From: an uncultured Rhizobium sp.
Lineage (GTDB): Bacteria; Pseudomonadota; Alphaproteobacteria; Rhizobiales; Rhizobiaceae
Length of the DNA: 64,000 nucleotides
Assembly: GCA_945952045.1 (NCBI GenBank)
Contig: CAMFHE010000005.1
Coordinates: forward strand, 1-64,000
Direction of reading: 5' to 3'
The translations under genes and the position numbers were made by a program. Shown here one piece after another: positions 31,070 to 39,310 of this stretch. The notes below the pieces were generated by a model, which searched no databases, was not told where the DNA came from, and saw only the letters and a list, made by a program, of their open reading frames with translations. How positions within the stretch are numbered: the stretch's first letter is position 1; each line of letters starts with the position of its first letter.

Positions 31070-32508
31070 TGAAGCGGAACCGTAAAGTAAAGATCCTCGC
31101 CACCCTGGGCCCTGCCTCGTCCGATGAAGCGATGATCGAAAAGCTGCATCAGGCGGGCGCGGATCTTTTCCGCATCAATATGAGCCATGCCAGCCACGAC
31201 GTGATGCGTTCGCTGATCACGCGCATCCGCGCCGTCGAAGCGCGTTCCGGCCGCCCGATCGGCATTCTCGCCGACCTTCAGGGCCCGAAGCTGCGCGTCG
31301 GCAAATTCGCCGAAGGCAAGGTCGATCTGACGGTTGGCCAGACCTTCACGCTCGACAATGACGAGACGCCCGGCGACGCAAACCGCGTCTTTCTGCCGCA
31401 TCCCGAGATCCTCGAAGCGGTCAAGCCCGGCCATCGCCTGCTGATCGACGACGGCAAGCTGCATCTGACCGCCATCGAATGCGATGGCAAGCGCATCGTC
31501 TGCAAGGTCACCGCCGGCACGCGCATTTCCGACCGCAAGGGCGTCAGCCTGCCCGATACGCTGCTTGGCGTCGGCGCGTTGACGGACAAAGACCGTGTCG
31601 ACCTCGACGCCGTTCTCGCCACCGAAGATGTCGACTGGGTTGCGCTCTCCTTCGTGCAGCGTCCGGACGATCTGGCCGAGGTGCGCAAGATCGCCCGTGG
31701 CCGCGTCGGCGTCATGTCGAAGATCGAAAAGCCGCAGGCGCTGGAGCGCATCGAGGAAATCATCGAACTGTCCGACGCGCTGATGGTGGCCCGTGGCGAC
31801 CTCGGCGTGGAAATGCCGCTGGAATCGGTGCCCGGCATCCAGAAGCAGCTGATCCGCGCCTGCCGCCGCGCCGGCAAGCCGGTCGTCGTCGCGACCCAGA
31901 TGCTGGAATCGATGATTTCGGCGCCCGTTCCGACCCGCGCCGAAGTCTCCGACGTTTCCATCGCCGTCTTCGAAGGCGCCGATGCCGTGATGCTCTCGGC
32001 CGAATCGGCCTCCGGCTCCTATCCGGTCGAAGCCGTCTCGATGATGGCGTCGATCGCCAGCACCGTCGAGCGCGACATTCATTATCCGGGCATCATCTAC
32101 GCCCAGCGCGCCCAGCCGGAAGCGACCGGCGCCGACACGATCTCGCTGGCGGCCCGCCAGATCGCCGAGACGCTGAAATCGGCGGCCATCGTCTGTTATA
32201 CCTCGTCGGGCACGACGGGTCTGCGCGCCTCGCGCGAGCGGCCGCAGGTGCCGGTCATCGCGCTGTCGCCGATCGTCAAGACGGCGCGCCGCCTGTCGGT
32301 GGTCTGGGGTCTGCACTGCGTCGTCACCGAAGACGCGACCGACCTCGACGATATGGTCAACCGCGCCTGCCGCATCGTCGCCAATGAAGGTTTCGGCAAG
32401 CCGGGCGACCGCGTCATCATTTCCGCAGGTGTGCCGCTCGGCACGCCCGGCGCCACCAACATGCTGCGCATCGCCTATATCGGCCCGGACGGCCTGACGG
32501 GCATCTGA
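31069..32508 (+). CDS. pyk: Pyruvate kinase
   Basis: Converts phosphoenolpyruvate and ADP to pyruvate and ATP. The 479 residues have the N-terminal KILATLGPASS, the ADLQGPKLRVG turn, the B domain (about 70-165), the active-site MSKIEKPQALERIEEII with catalytic Lys, MVARGDLGVEMP, and ATQMLESMI. The C-terminal regulatory domain is complete. The start overlaps the DUF1036 stop by one base. A terminator follows 20 bp after the stop. Confidence 0.97.
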   Translation: MKRNRKVKILATLGPASSDEAMIEKLHQAGADLFRINMSHASHDVMRSLITRIRAVEARSGRPIGILADLQGPKLRVGKFAEGKVDLTVGQTFTLDNDETPGDANRVFLPHPEILEAVKPGHRLLIDDGKLHLTAIECDGKRIVCKVTAGTRISDRKGVSLPDTLLGVGALTDKDRVDLDAVLATEDVDWVALSFVQRPDDLAEVRKIARGRVGVMSKIEKPQALERIEEIIELSDALMVARGDLGVEMPLESVPGIQKQLIRACRRAGKPVVVATQMLESMISAPVPTRAEVSDVSIAVFEGADAVMLSAESASGSYPVEAVSMMASIASTVERDIHYPGIIYAQRAQPEATGADTISLAARQIAETLKSAAIVCYTSSGTTGLRASRERPQVPVIALSPIVKTARRLSVVWGLHCVVTEDATDLDDMVNRACRIVANEGFGKPGDRVIISAGVPLGTPGATNMLRIAYIGPDGLTGI

Positions 32509-32527
32509 GGCGGCATCACAGCTCCTA

Positions 32528-32564
32528 TGAAAAAGCCCTCGCCGCATCGGCGGGGGCTTTTTTG
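32528..32564 (+). terminator. Rho-independent terminator of pyk
   Basis: AAAAAGCCC-TCGCCG and CGGCG-GGGGCTTTTTT arms with a 3-4 base loop and T-run. The A-run on the other side may serve the convergent hypothetical gene. Confidence 0.87.
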
Positions 32565-32577
32565 TATCCGGCAATTT

Positions 32578-33234
32578 TCAGAGGGCGGGCATGACGGTGG
32601 AGAGGCCGGCAAAGGTCTCCGCCGGCGTATCGAGCATCTTGGTCAGCCCGGCTACCGTGTCGTCGAGGGTTTTACCGGCCGCGCCGGCGTCCGCCTGTGC
32701 GGCCTGCAGCTTGCGCCGCGCCTCCTCGATCAGTTGACGCAGCTGGCGGGCGACGCTGATGAATTCTTCCGTCGTCGCGCGATCCGCCTTGGAGAGCGGC
32801 TTTGGCGCGGCATTATCGTCCACAACATCCTGATAGCCCATGGGCATCGTCGTCTGCTGATCTGCAGTGTCGGTTCCATTGCTTGGCTGTGCCGTTACCG
32901 TCGATGCCGGCGATCCGGATGCGCCGGTGGCGGCGGCGAAGCTGTTGGCGGCGGCGAAGCTGTTGGCGGCGGATGCCAGCTCATGGCCAAGCTGTGCTGC
33001 CTGCCGCATGATCGTTTGCGGCGGAAAGCCCCAGCGCTTGAGATATTCGATCTGCTCCTTGACGCGCTTCAGACGCTCCGTAGCCGCGCTCTTGGCGTTT
33101 TCGACATCGGCGTTCAGGGCGCTGCTCAGTCGCGCCAAGGCATCTAGACGGTCGTCAGTCGGCGAGCGCGTCGTGGACGGGGCTGAAGGCGCGCTGCGCA
33201 TCTGGCTTGCCGTATAAGCGGTGATGGTTGTCAT
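32578..33234 (-). CDS. Hypothetical coiled-coil protein with internal Ala-rich repeat
   Basis: I do not recognise a family. The 218 residues have no signal peptide or membrane helix. Residues about 28-85 are helical and heptad-like (ALNADVENAKSAATERLKRV continuing into an EQIEYLKRWG segment with FPPQTIMRQ), and about 145-200 form a second charged helix pair. Between them is an Ala/Ser/Thr/Gln-rich linker with a tandem NSFAAA repeat encoded by an 18-bp duplication at 32929-32972. The start is ATG with a weak site. It is convergent with pyk and stands alone. A cytoplasmic scaffold or structural role would be a guess. Confidence 0.6.
   Translation of the reverse strand: MTTITAYTASQMRSAPSAPSTTRSPTDDRLDALARLSSALNADVENAKSAATERLKRVKEQIEYLKRWGFPPQTIMRQAAQLGHELASAANSFAAANSFAAATGASGSPASTVTAQPSNGTDTADQQTTMPMGYQDVVDDNAAPKPLSKADRATTEEFISVARQLRQLIEEARRKLQAAQADAGAAGKTLDDTVAGLTKMLDTPAETFAGLSTVMPAL
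32929..32972. repeat. 18-bp tandem repeat inside the hypothetical gene
   Basis: Two identical 18-base units (32929-32946 and 32947-32964), followed by the first 8 bases of a third. The unit is in frame and encodes a repeated Ala/Asn/Ser/Phe hexapeptide, so copy changes keep the frame. Confidence 0.9.
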
Positions 33235-33290
33235 GGCGTAAGCCTCCGTTCGCGGCGGAAGCTAGTCTGCCAAGCTTGCAGCGCACTGGC

Positions 33291-34298
33291 TTATCGGCAG
33301 GCGGGAGTTGTGGAAAGCACGTGCCGTTGGGCCTCATCCGTCGCGGCCGCGAGATCGGCCGGGTGGCCGGCGATCCATTCCAGTGCGGTGACGGCGAGGG
33401 CGGTGGTGACGTAATCCGGCTTGTGGCCGAGGCAATGGATGGTCAGCAGCCTGGCGCCGGCGATGCTGGCTGCGAGGCCGCGCGAGTGGATTTCCTCGGC
33501 GACGATGTCGTCCCTGTCGCCGGTGACGATCACGGTCGGGGTCCTGATCTCGCTGTAGCGCGGTGCGACCTTTGCCGCATAGGCATTCAGGTTGGCGATG
33601 TCGATGGCGTTGTAGAGAAAGGTTTTTGGCCGCAGCACCAGTTGCGGGGCGGTATTCTCATTGTAATCGGGCGGGCGTGGATTGGGGGCGAAGACGGATG
33701 TCGTTGCGGCGTCCAGCCTCGACAGGCCGGCCGGCAGCGACAGCATGTGGGTGAACAGCCAGCCGAGATAGGGCGTGCTGGCAAGGCTGTAATACCAGTC
33801 GATACCGCCGGGCCAGGGGTGTGTCGCAGGGGCGAGGAACAACAGGCCGAGCGTCTTGTCGGGATGTTTCAGCGCGAAGCTGGCGGCGATCGCCGCACCA
33901 AAGGAATGGCCGACGATGATCGCCTTGTCGATCCCGCGCCTGTCCGTCAGCCGGGCGATGGCATCGGCCTGACCATCGGGAAAGTCATTCTCCGGCCCTC
34001 CACGCTCCGAATAGCCATGGCCCGGACGGTCGACGAACAGCAATTCCGCGCGGCCTTCCAGCGCGCTGCGAAAGGCGAAGAGCTGGTCGCGCAGATTGCC
34101 GCTGGCGCCGTGGATGAACAGGATCGGCGGCAGATCGGCATTCGGTCCCGCCGGCAGAAGCACGGAGTTCATCCGAAAGCCGCCGACATCGGTAAGCTCG
34201 CCGATATTGGGCGCCTGCGCCTCGATGACGCTGGTTTTCCAGCGGGTGAAGGTCAGCAGCGACAGGGCGATGACGAGCAGGATGAGGAAGATGATCAT
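33291..34298 (-). CDS. Membrane-anchored alpha/beta hydrolase
   Basis: A 335-residue alpha/beta-hydrolase fold protein. It starts with a membrane helix (MIIFLILLVIALSLL) that is probably an anchor. The oxyanion motif is FIHGASG (61-67), the nucleophile Ser132 lies in GHSFGAA, the acid is in GDRDD, and the catalytic His is in CLGHKPDY. The cap region about 165-225 is helical. Substrate unknown. The frame stays open upstream, but that part comes from a dispersed repeat, so I use the ATG at 34298. The TPR gene lies 132 bp upstream on the same strand. Confidence 0.85.
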   Translation of the reverse strand: MIIFLILLVIALSLLTFTRWKTSVIEAQAPNIGELTDVGGFRMNSVLLPAGPNADLPPILFIHGASGNLRDQLFAFRSALEGRAELLFVDRPGHGYSERGGPENDFPDGQADAIARLTDRRGIDKAIIVGHSFGAAIAASFALKHPDKTLGLLFLAPATHPWPGGIDWYYSLASTPYLGWLFTHMLSLPAGLSRLDAATTSVFAPNPRPPDYNENTAPQLVLRPKTFLYNAIDIANLNAYAAKVAPRYSEIRTPTVIVTGDRDDIVAEEIHSRGLAASIAGARLLTIHCLGHKPDYVTTALAVTALEWIAGHPADLAAATDEAQRHVLSTTPACR

Positions 34299-34310
34299 CG
34301 GGAGCCTAAG

Positions 34311-34355
34311 GCAGTTCCAGGAGAAGTGCATCGCGGTTTTGCGTCCGGAAATGCG
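34311..34355 (-). repeat. Dispersed intergenic repeat, copy B
   Basis: In minus orientation it reads CGCATTTCCGGACGCAAAA to TCTCCTGGAACTGC and matches copy A (28840-28885) over about 45 bases. It sits 13 bp upstream of the hydrolase start codon, so it is inside that gene's leader. Confidence 0.62.
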
Positions 34356-34430
34356 TGAAATAATGGGCTCTAGGAGTGGAAGGGCAGGGTGCATGCGGCA
34401 TGGGCGGCGAGGAGGAGGGCTGCGCCTCAA

Positions 34431-35036
34431 TCAGGTGCGGCTGCCGGCAAGCTTTTCGCTGAGCGTCTGCATCTGCTCCTGCGCATTGCGGTCGGCGGGG
34501 TAGATAGCGAGGAACTGCTCCCAGATTTTTAGCGCCTGCGCGTCGTGGCCCGACTCGGTCAGGATGGCCGCCATGCCGGCCAATGCGCCGAAATGGCGCG
34601 GCTCCAATGTCAGCACGCGGTTGATGTCGGCCATGGCCTTGCGGGTATCGCCGGCAATGTAGTGAAGCGTTGCCCGACGGTTCCAGGCTTCGACGAAGGT
34701 GGGCTTCAGGGCGATGGCCTGGTCGAGGAAATCGTAGGCGGCCGGATTGCGCTTTTCCGCGATCGCCTTGTCGGCCCACTGGATCAGCAGGTTGACCGTG
34801 GCGCTGCCCGAATCGTTCCATTCCATACGGATGCGATTGGCAATACCCTCGGCTGCCTGCGGGTCGCGTTCGCGTTTCAACTGGGAGAAAAGCGTATTCA
34901 GCCGGTCGGCCGGCCGTTCTTCGCCGTGCGGCTGCTCGATGATCACGTCTGGCTTGGCCCCATCGGCGGCAAAGGCGGCGGGAGCGGAGAACATGGCCAG
35001 CGCCAGCAAAAGCAGCAGGGGTGTAAAAATGCGCAT
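34431..35036 (-). CDS. Exported TPR-repeat protein
   Basis: A 201-residue protein with signal peptide (MRIFTPLLLLLALAMFSAPAA, cleavage near AFA-AD) and a mature helical part of tetratricopeptide type. At least three repeats can be seen from about residue 85: helices around AAYDFLDQAIALKPTFVEAW, AMADINRVLTLEPRHFGAL and ALKIWEQFLAIYPADRNAQ. It should act as a periplasmic protein-protein adaptor; the partner is unknown. The ATG at 35036 is chosen for the signal peptide. Confidence 0.85.
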   Translation of the reverse strand: MRIFTPLLLLLALAMFSAPAAFAADGAKPDVIIEQPHGEERPADRLNTLFSQLKRERDPQAAEGIANRIRMEWNDSGSATVNLLIQWADKAIAEKRNPAAYDFLDQAIALKPTFVEAWNRRATLHYIAGDTRKAMADINRVLTLEPRHFGALAGMAAILTESGHDAQALKIWEQFLAIYPADRNAQEQMQTLSEKLAGSRT

Positions 35037-35134
35037 GGCGGGTATGGTAACCCGCCACTTCAGAAGATCAAATGAAATCTTGCTGCGCACAACACTGTGA
35101 GCTTTTGGCTCACCTGTCTTGTCGGAACGCGCGA

Positions 35135-35260
35135 TCAGCCCTGGCGAGCCTTGAAACGCGGGTTCTGCTTGTTGATGATGTACACCCGGCCCTTGCGGCG
35201 AACCAGACGGTTCTCGCGATGACGAGCCTTGAGCGACTTCAGAGAGTTCTTGATCTTCAT
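35135..35260 (-). CDS. rpmJ: 50S ribosomal protein L36, Cys-free (YkgO-type)
   Basis: A 41-residue protein starting [20 protein letters not shown] and ending [12 protein letters not shown], with 15 or so basic residues. It is the longer L36 form with no Cys; the zinc-ribbon CXXC...CXXXXH of the short form is absent, so it does not need zinc. It is too short for many gene finders. It stands alone between the TPR gene and purK. Confidence 0.95.
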   Translation of the reverse strand: MKIKNSLKSLKARHRENRLVRRKGRVYIINKQNPRFKARQG

Positions 35261-35427
35261 TTTTCTGATCCGCAATGTTGGCTAGGGGGAATTCACATTC
35301 GCCCGTATTCTTCAGTTCAAAAGGACGTCATCGGACGTACTTTCAGGTGGCGTGCAGATAACCCGCCCTTACCCTCGTGTCAACCGCTACCCGGCAGTTT
35401 TCGCCGGAAATGCACGGTCCACAGGGG

Positions 35428-36492
35428 TCAGGACCGGTTCTTCAGGGTCGTGACATGACCCATCTTGCGGCCCGGCCGGGCCTCGGTCTTGCCGTAGAGA
35501 TGCACCAGCGTGTCGTCGGTGGCGAGCCATTGCGGCAGGGCATCGATGTCGTCGCCGATCAGGTTCTGCATCACGCAATCCGAATGGCGGCGCGGATTGC
35601 CGAGCGCAAGACCCGCGACGGCGCGGATATGCTGCTCGAATTGCGAGATGACGCAGGCTGCTTCTGTCCAGTGCCCGGAATTGTGGACACGCGGCGCCAT
35701 TTCGTTGGCGACGAGGCTGCCATCGGCAAGCACGAAGAATTCGATGCCGATGACGCCGACATAATCCAGCTTGTCGAGAATCGCGCCCGCTGCCGCCCGT
35801 GCGGCCTCGGCGGTCGCGTCCGGCACGTCGGCGGGGATCGTCGAGGTGTGGAGAATGCCGCCCCGATGGACGTTTTCGGCCGGATCGAAGGCGCGCACGC
35901 TGCCATCGATGGCGCGGGCGGCGATGACGGAGAGTTCGCGCTCGAAGGCGACGAAGCTTTCGAGAATGAGCGGCACGGAGCCGAGTGCCGCGTAAGCGCC
36001 GGACGCATCGTCGTCGGCCGAGCGGAACACCTTCTGCCCCTTGCCGTCATAGCCGAGGCGGCGGGTCTTCAATACGCCCTGGCCGCCGAAATCGGCAAGC
36101 GCCGCGTCGAGATCGGCCTGGCTGTCGATGGCGTGGAAGCGCGCGGTCGGGATGCCGCAATCGTTGATGAAGCGCTTCTCGGTCAGCCGGTCCTGCGCGA
36201 CTTCGAGTGCACGCGGCGGCGGATAGACGGGCACGCTGGCCGCCAGCCGTTCGGCGGCGGCGACGGGCACGTTTTCGAATTCGTAAGTCACGACGTCGCA
36301 GGACGCGGCCAGTTCGTCGAGGCCGGCGGGATCGTCATAGGCGGCGACGATCTGGCGGTTGGCGAGCTGGGCGGCGGGGCAATCGACCTGCGGCTCCAGG
36401 ATGATGGTGCAGAAATTCAGCCGCGCGGCCGCCATGGCCAGCATGCGGCCGAGCTGGCCGCCGCCGATGATTCCGATCGTTTTTGCAGTCAT
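35428..36492 (-). CDS. purK: N5-carboxyaminoimidazole ribonucleotide synthase
   Basis: ATP-grasp enzyme that carboxylates aminoimidazole ribonucleotide with bicarbonate in purine synthesis. The 354 residues start with GIIGGGQLGRML, followed by VVTYEFENVP, the ATP-grasp lysine region TRRLGYDGKGQ, and the Mg-binding block EFFVLADGSLVANEMAPRVHNSGHWT (split across two motifs, EMAPR and NSGHWT). The ATG shares its A with the purE stop (TGATG), so purE-purK are coupled. Confidence 0.96.
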   Translation of the reverse strand: MTAKTIGIIGGGQLGRMLAMAAARLNFCTIILEPQVDCPAAQLANRQIVAAYDDPAGLDELAASCDVVTYEFENVPVAAAERLAASVPVYPPPRALEVAQDRLTEKRFINDCGIPTARFHAIDSQADLDAALADFGGQGVLKTRRLGYDGKGQKVFRSADDDASGAYAALGSVPLILESFVAFERELSVIAARAIDGSVRAFDPAENVHRGGILHTSTIPADVPDATAEAARAAAGAILDKLDYVGVIGIEFFVLADGSLVANEMAPRVHNSGHWTEAACVISQFEQHIRAVAGLALGNPRRHSDCVMQNLIGDDIDALPQWLATDDTLVHLYGKTEARPGRKMGHVTTLKNRS

Positions 36493-37010
36493 CAAACTTC
36501 GTCCATGGGATATTCGGCGACCGAGTCGGTCTGGCGCTGGCGCCAGTCGTCGAGGCGGCGGGCGAGATCGTCGTCCTGAAGCGCCAGCACGGCGGCGGCG
36601 AGCAGGGCGGCATTGACGGCGCCGGCCTTGCCGATCGCCAGGGTTCCGACCGGAATGCCGGCCGGCATCTGCACGATGGAGAGCAGGCTGTCCTTGCCCG
36701 ACAGCGTCCGCGACTGAACCGGCACGCCGAACACCGGCAGCGGCGTCATCGCAGCGGCCATGCCCGGCAGATGCGCCGCGCCGCCCGCACCCGCGATGAT
36801 GATCTTGAAGCCTTCGTCACGTGCGCCCTTGGCGAAGCGCACCAGCCGGTCCGGCGTGCGGTGGGCGGAGATGATGCGCGCCTCATAGGCGATGTCGAGC
36901 GCTTCCAGCGTGTCGGCAGCATTCTTCATCGTTTCCCAGTCGGACTGGCTTCCCATGATGATGGCGACCGGGGGCGTATCTGCTGCTGCTGTCACGAGGG
37001 CCTCTTCCAT
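36492..37010 (-). CDS. purE: N5-CAIR mutase, catalytic subunit
   Basis: Moves the carboxylate of N5-CAIR to give CAIR. The 172 residues show [22 protein letters not shown] with the catalytic His, [11 protein letters not shown] and [20 protein letters not shown]. The ATG at 37010 is preferred over an upstream TTG. It lies 7 bp after the YdcH-type gene and is coupled to purK. Confidence 0.96.
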   Translation of the reverse strand: MEEALVTAAADTPPVAIIMGSQSDWETMKNAADTLEALDIAYEARIISAHRTPDRLVRFAKGARDEGFKIIIAGAGGAAHLPGMAAAMTPLPVFGVPVQSRTLSGKDSLLSIVQMPAGIPVGTLAIGKAGAVNAALLAAAVLALQDDDLARRLDDWRQRQTDSVAEYPMDEV

Positions 37011-37017
37011 AAAACCG

Positions 37018-37221
37018 TCAGGCAATGATGTCGGGGATGATCTGATCCTCGAGCTTGCTCAGCTTGTCCTTGATCACCAGCTTTTTCTTCTTCATCCGCT
37101 GTATGCGCAGGGCCTCGCATCCGGTGGCGATCATCGCATTGATCGCTGCGTCGTAGTCTTCGTGCTCCTGGCGAAGCCGCGCCACCATCAGCCTGACGTC
37201 CGCCTGTTCCTGATCCGCCAT
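37018..37221 (-). CDS. YdcH/DUF465 family small protein
   Basis: A 67-residue all-helical hairpin of DUF465: an N-terminal helix with the conserved [12 protein letters not shown], then the basic turn [18 protein letters not shown]. No function is established. It is the first gene of a YdcH-purE-purK run, 7 bp before purE. A second copy is divergent from it at 37443. Confidence 0.88.
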   Translation of the reverse strand: MADQEQADVRLMVARLRQEHEDYDAAINAMIATGCEALRIQRMKKKKLVIKDKLSKLEDQIIPDIIA

Positions 37222-37442
37222 CCAACAGTCCCCATTTCGTATCGAACCGTTACTGTCCGATTTGCCGATGCTTTTCGCAAGCTCCTATCATCAAATACCG
37301 GTAACGGGAAGTTATCCTTCTTCACGAATTTGCCGCGCAGATGCCACGATTTCGCCTTCGACAATCCCGGAACTTCATGTCACACTCCTGTCGTTAACCG
37401 GTGCCATCGGGGGCCGGAAAATAAAAAGGAAGGACGTGACAA

Positions 37443-37616
37443 ATGACCATTCAGGCTCATCTTGAATCGCTTCAGAAAAAGCATGGTGCGCTGGAGGAGC
37501 AATTGCACCTTGCCATGACATCTCCCTCCATCGACGACGGCGAAATCGCCGATCTGAAGCGTCGTAAGCTGCGACTGAAGGATGAAATCGAGCGTTTGAG
37601 AGGCTCGACGCACTAA
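37443..37616 (+). CDS. Second YdcH/DUF465-like small protein
   Basis: A 57-residue protein, too short for many gene finders, starting MTIQAHLESLQKKHGALEEQ and ending IERLRGSTH. It has the DUF465 pattern: a helix with KKHGALEEQL, a short acidic turn (SPSIDDGEIADL), then the basic helix KRRKLRLKDEIERL. AAGGA lies about 10 bases before the ATG. It is divergent from the first copy across a 221-bp spacer that should hold both promoters. Confidence 0.85.
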   Translation: MTIQAHLESLQKKHGALEEQLHLAMTSPSIDDGEIADLKRRKLRLKDEIERLRGSTH

Positions 37617-37808
37617 AGATTGCCTTCTTTCCTTTCATTCAATCCCACTTAAGCCCGGTCAGATCGCTTCAAGTCGCATACGCGTAAAGGATTTGGCCGC
37701 GCTTCCAGCGCAATCCAAGGGACAAAGCATAGATTGCGCATTGGCATATGACCGGCGGCTGTAGTGCCGGTCGCGACAAGGGTTCTGGTCGTGGCGTCGG
37801 GGAGACCC

Positions 37809-38069
37809 TTACGACCAGAACTGGTCGAGCCAGAGGTTCAGCCGGTCGAAGCCCGGCTTGTTGACCGAATAAATCCGCTTCGTTCCCTCAGCCGTCACTT
37901 CGACGAGATTGCAATCCAGGAGCGCTTTCAAGTGCTGCGACACGGCCGGTCGGCTGATCGGCAATCCCTTTGCGAGATCGTTGACCGTGCGCGGCGCACG
38001 CCGCAATTCCTCCAGCAGGTGGCGCCGGTGAGGGTCGGCTATCGCGGCAAAAGGATCGTAGGTCGACAT
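37809..38069 (-). CDS. ArsR-family winged-helix regulator
   Basis: An 86-residue repressor-type protein with one winged helix-turn-helix: IADPHRRHLLEELRR, the recognition region TVNDLAKGLPISRPAVSQHLKALLD (in two parts), and the wing VEVTAEGTKRIYSVN. There is no Cys pair for metal, so it is of the non-metal ArsR type often paired with VOC or SRPBCC genes. It is divergent from the VOC gene with 102 bp between starts, so probably controls it and itself. Confidence 0.9.
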   Translation of the reverse strand: MSTYDPFAAIADPHRRHLLEELRRAPRTVNDLAKGLPISRPAVSQHLKALLDCNLVEVTAEGTKRIYSVNKPGFDRLNLWLDQFWS

Positions 38070-38171
38070 GACCGAAAGCTAGGATAAACTGTCCCCACAG
38101 GCAAGCGGAATTGTGCAGTGCAGCGATTTTTGCATTGCGGTGCCGATTGCCTGCGACGGAGGGAGTTTTTC

Positions 38172-38522
38172 ATGGTCGTCAAGCGGGTCGTCGCCAATAT
38201 CGCGGTTGCGGATACGTCGGTAGGTGAGGGCTTTTACGGTCGCTTGCTTGGCATGGAGACCGTTATGGATCACGGCTGGATCGTCACCTATGCCGGATCG
38301 GGACAGATGGCGCCGCAACTCAGCTTGGCAACCGAGGGCGGATCGGGAACGCCGGTGCCGGATCTGTCGATCGAGGTCGACAATATCGATGAAGTCGAAG
38401 CGCGCATGCGCGCGGCCGGCATCGCCTTCGAATACGGGCCGGCAGTCGAACCCTGGGGCGTGCGCCGGTTTTTCGTGCGCGATCCCTTCGGTAAGCTCGT
38501 CAATATTCTTAGCCATCTGTGA
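38172..38522 (+). CDS. VOC superfamily (glyoxalase-like) protein
   Basis: A 116-residue protein with two beta-alpha-beta-beta-beta units of the vicinal-oxygen-chelate fold: VVANIAVADTSVGEGFYGRLLG at the start and DLSIEVDNIDEVEARM plus RRFFVRDPFGKLVNIL at the end. The metal-site positions include the Asp/Glu in SIEVDN; the N-terminal His usual in glyoxalase I is Asn, so catalysis is uncertain. A GGAGGGAG site precedes the ATG at 38172. It is divergent from the ArsR gene. Confidence 0.87.
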   Translation: MVVKRVVANIAVADTSVGEGFYGRLLGMETVMDHGWIVTYAGSGQMAPQLSLATEGGSGTPVPDLSIEVDNIDEVEARMRAAGIAFEYGPAVEPWGVRRFFVRDPFGKLVNILSHL

Positions 38523-38648
38523 GTCTCGAAGAGGCCACAACGCCTGCTGCCTGTTGATTGCGCCGCCGCTCCGGTCTATCGGAAGAGGACGAAATGTACG
38601 ATGCGGTCCGCGCCCTTGCGCCGCCTGCACGAAAATGGATTGACGACA

Positions 38649-39302
38649 ATGAGCGCACCCGAAGACCGCTGCCGCCTGGTTCTGATCGTTCCCGACATCG
38701 CCGACCCGGCCGAAAAGCGGCAGCTTGTCGCCGATGCCCTGCGTGGCGGCGATGTGGCCTCGGTGATCGTGCCGCAATACGGGCTCGACGACACGACCTT
38801 CCAGAAACACGCCGAACTGGTCGTGCCGGTCATCCAGGAGGCGGGCGCCGCAGCCCTGATCGCCGGCGACAGCCGCGTTGCCGGCCGCGCCAAGGCTGAC
38901 GGTTTGCATGTCACGGGAACGCCGGAAGAGCTGGCGGAAGCAATCGACAAGCATGCGCCGAAACTGATCGTCGGCGGCGGCAAGGCGGCGGACCGCCACA
39001 ACGCCCTCGAAGTCGGCGAGGTGCGGCCGGACTATATTTTCTTCGGCAAGTTCGATGGCGACATCAAGCCCGAGGCGCATCCGAAAAACCTCGATCTCGC
39101 AGAATGGTGGGCCTCGATGATCGAGATCCCTTGCATCGTCATGGGCGGAACCGATCCGGCGTCCGCGCTTGCGGTGGCCGAGACCGGCGCGGAGTTCGTG
39201 GCGCTGCGCGCCGCCGTTTTCGGCGAGCCTTCTGCGGCTGCCCGCGTCGTTGCGGAAGTGAATGCGCTGCTTGACGAAAAAGCGCCACGGTTTGACGATT
39301 GA
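38649..39302 (+). CDS. ThiE-like thiamine-phosphate synthase family protein
   Basis: A 217-residue TIM-barrel protein of the TMP-synthase/TENI family. Strands include RLVLIVPD, ASVIVPQ, AALIAGD and ADGLHVTGT, and the C-terminal barrel has DYIFFGKFDG and CIVMGGTDPASA where true ThiE has GxGPxF and GGI. The usual phosphate-binding and Mg-binding residues are partly altered, so synthase activity is not certain. No thiC, thiG or thiD gene is adjacent. It ends 8 bp before the Sel1 gene. Confidence 0.7.
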   Translation: MSAPEDRCRLVLIVPDIADPAEKRQLVADALRGGDVASVIVPQYGLDDTTFQKHAELVVPVIQEAGAAALIAGDSRVAGRAKADGLHVTGTPEELAEAIDKHAPKLIVGGGKAADRHNALEVGEVRPDYIFFGKFDGDIKPEAHPKNLDLAEWWASMIEIPCIVMGGTDPASALAVAETGAEFVALRAAVFGEPSAAARVVAEVNALLDEKAPRFDD

Positions 39303-39310
39303 AGCAGACC

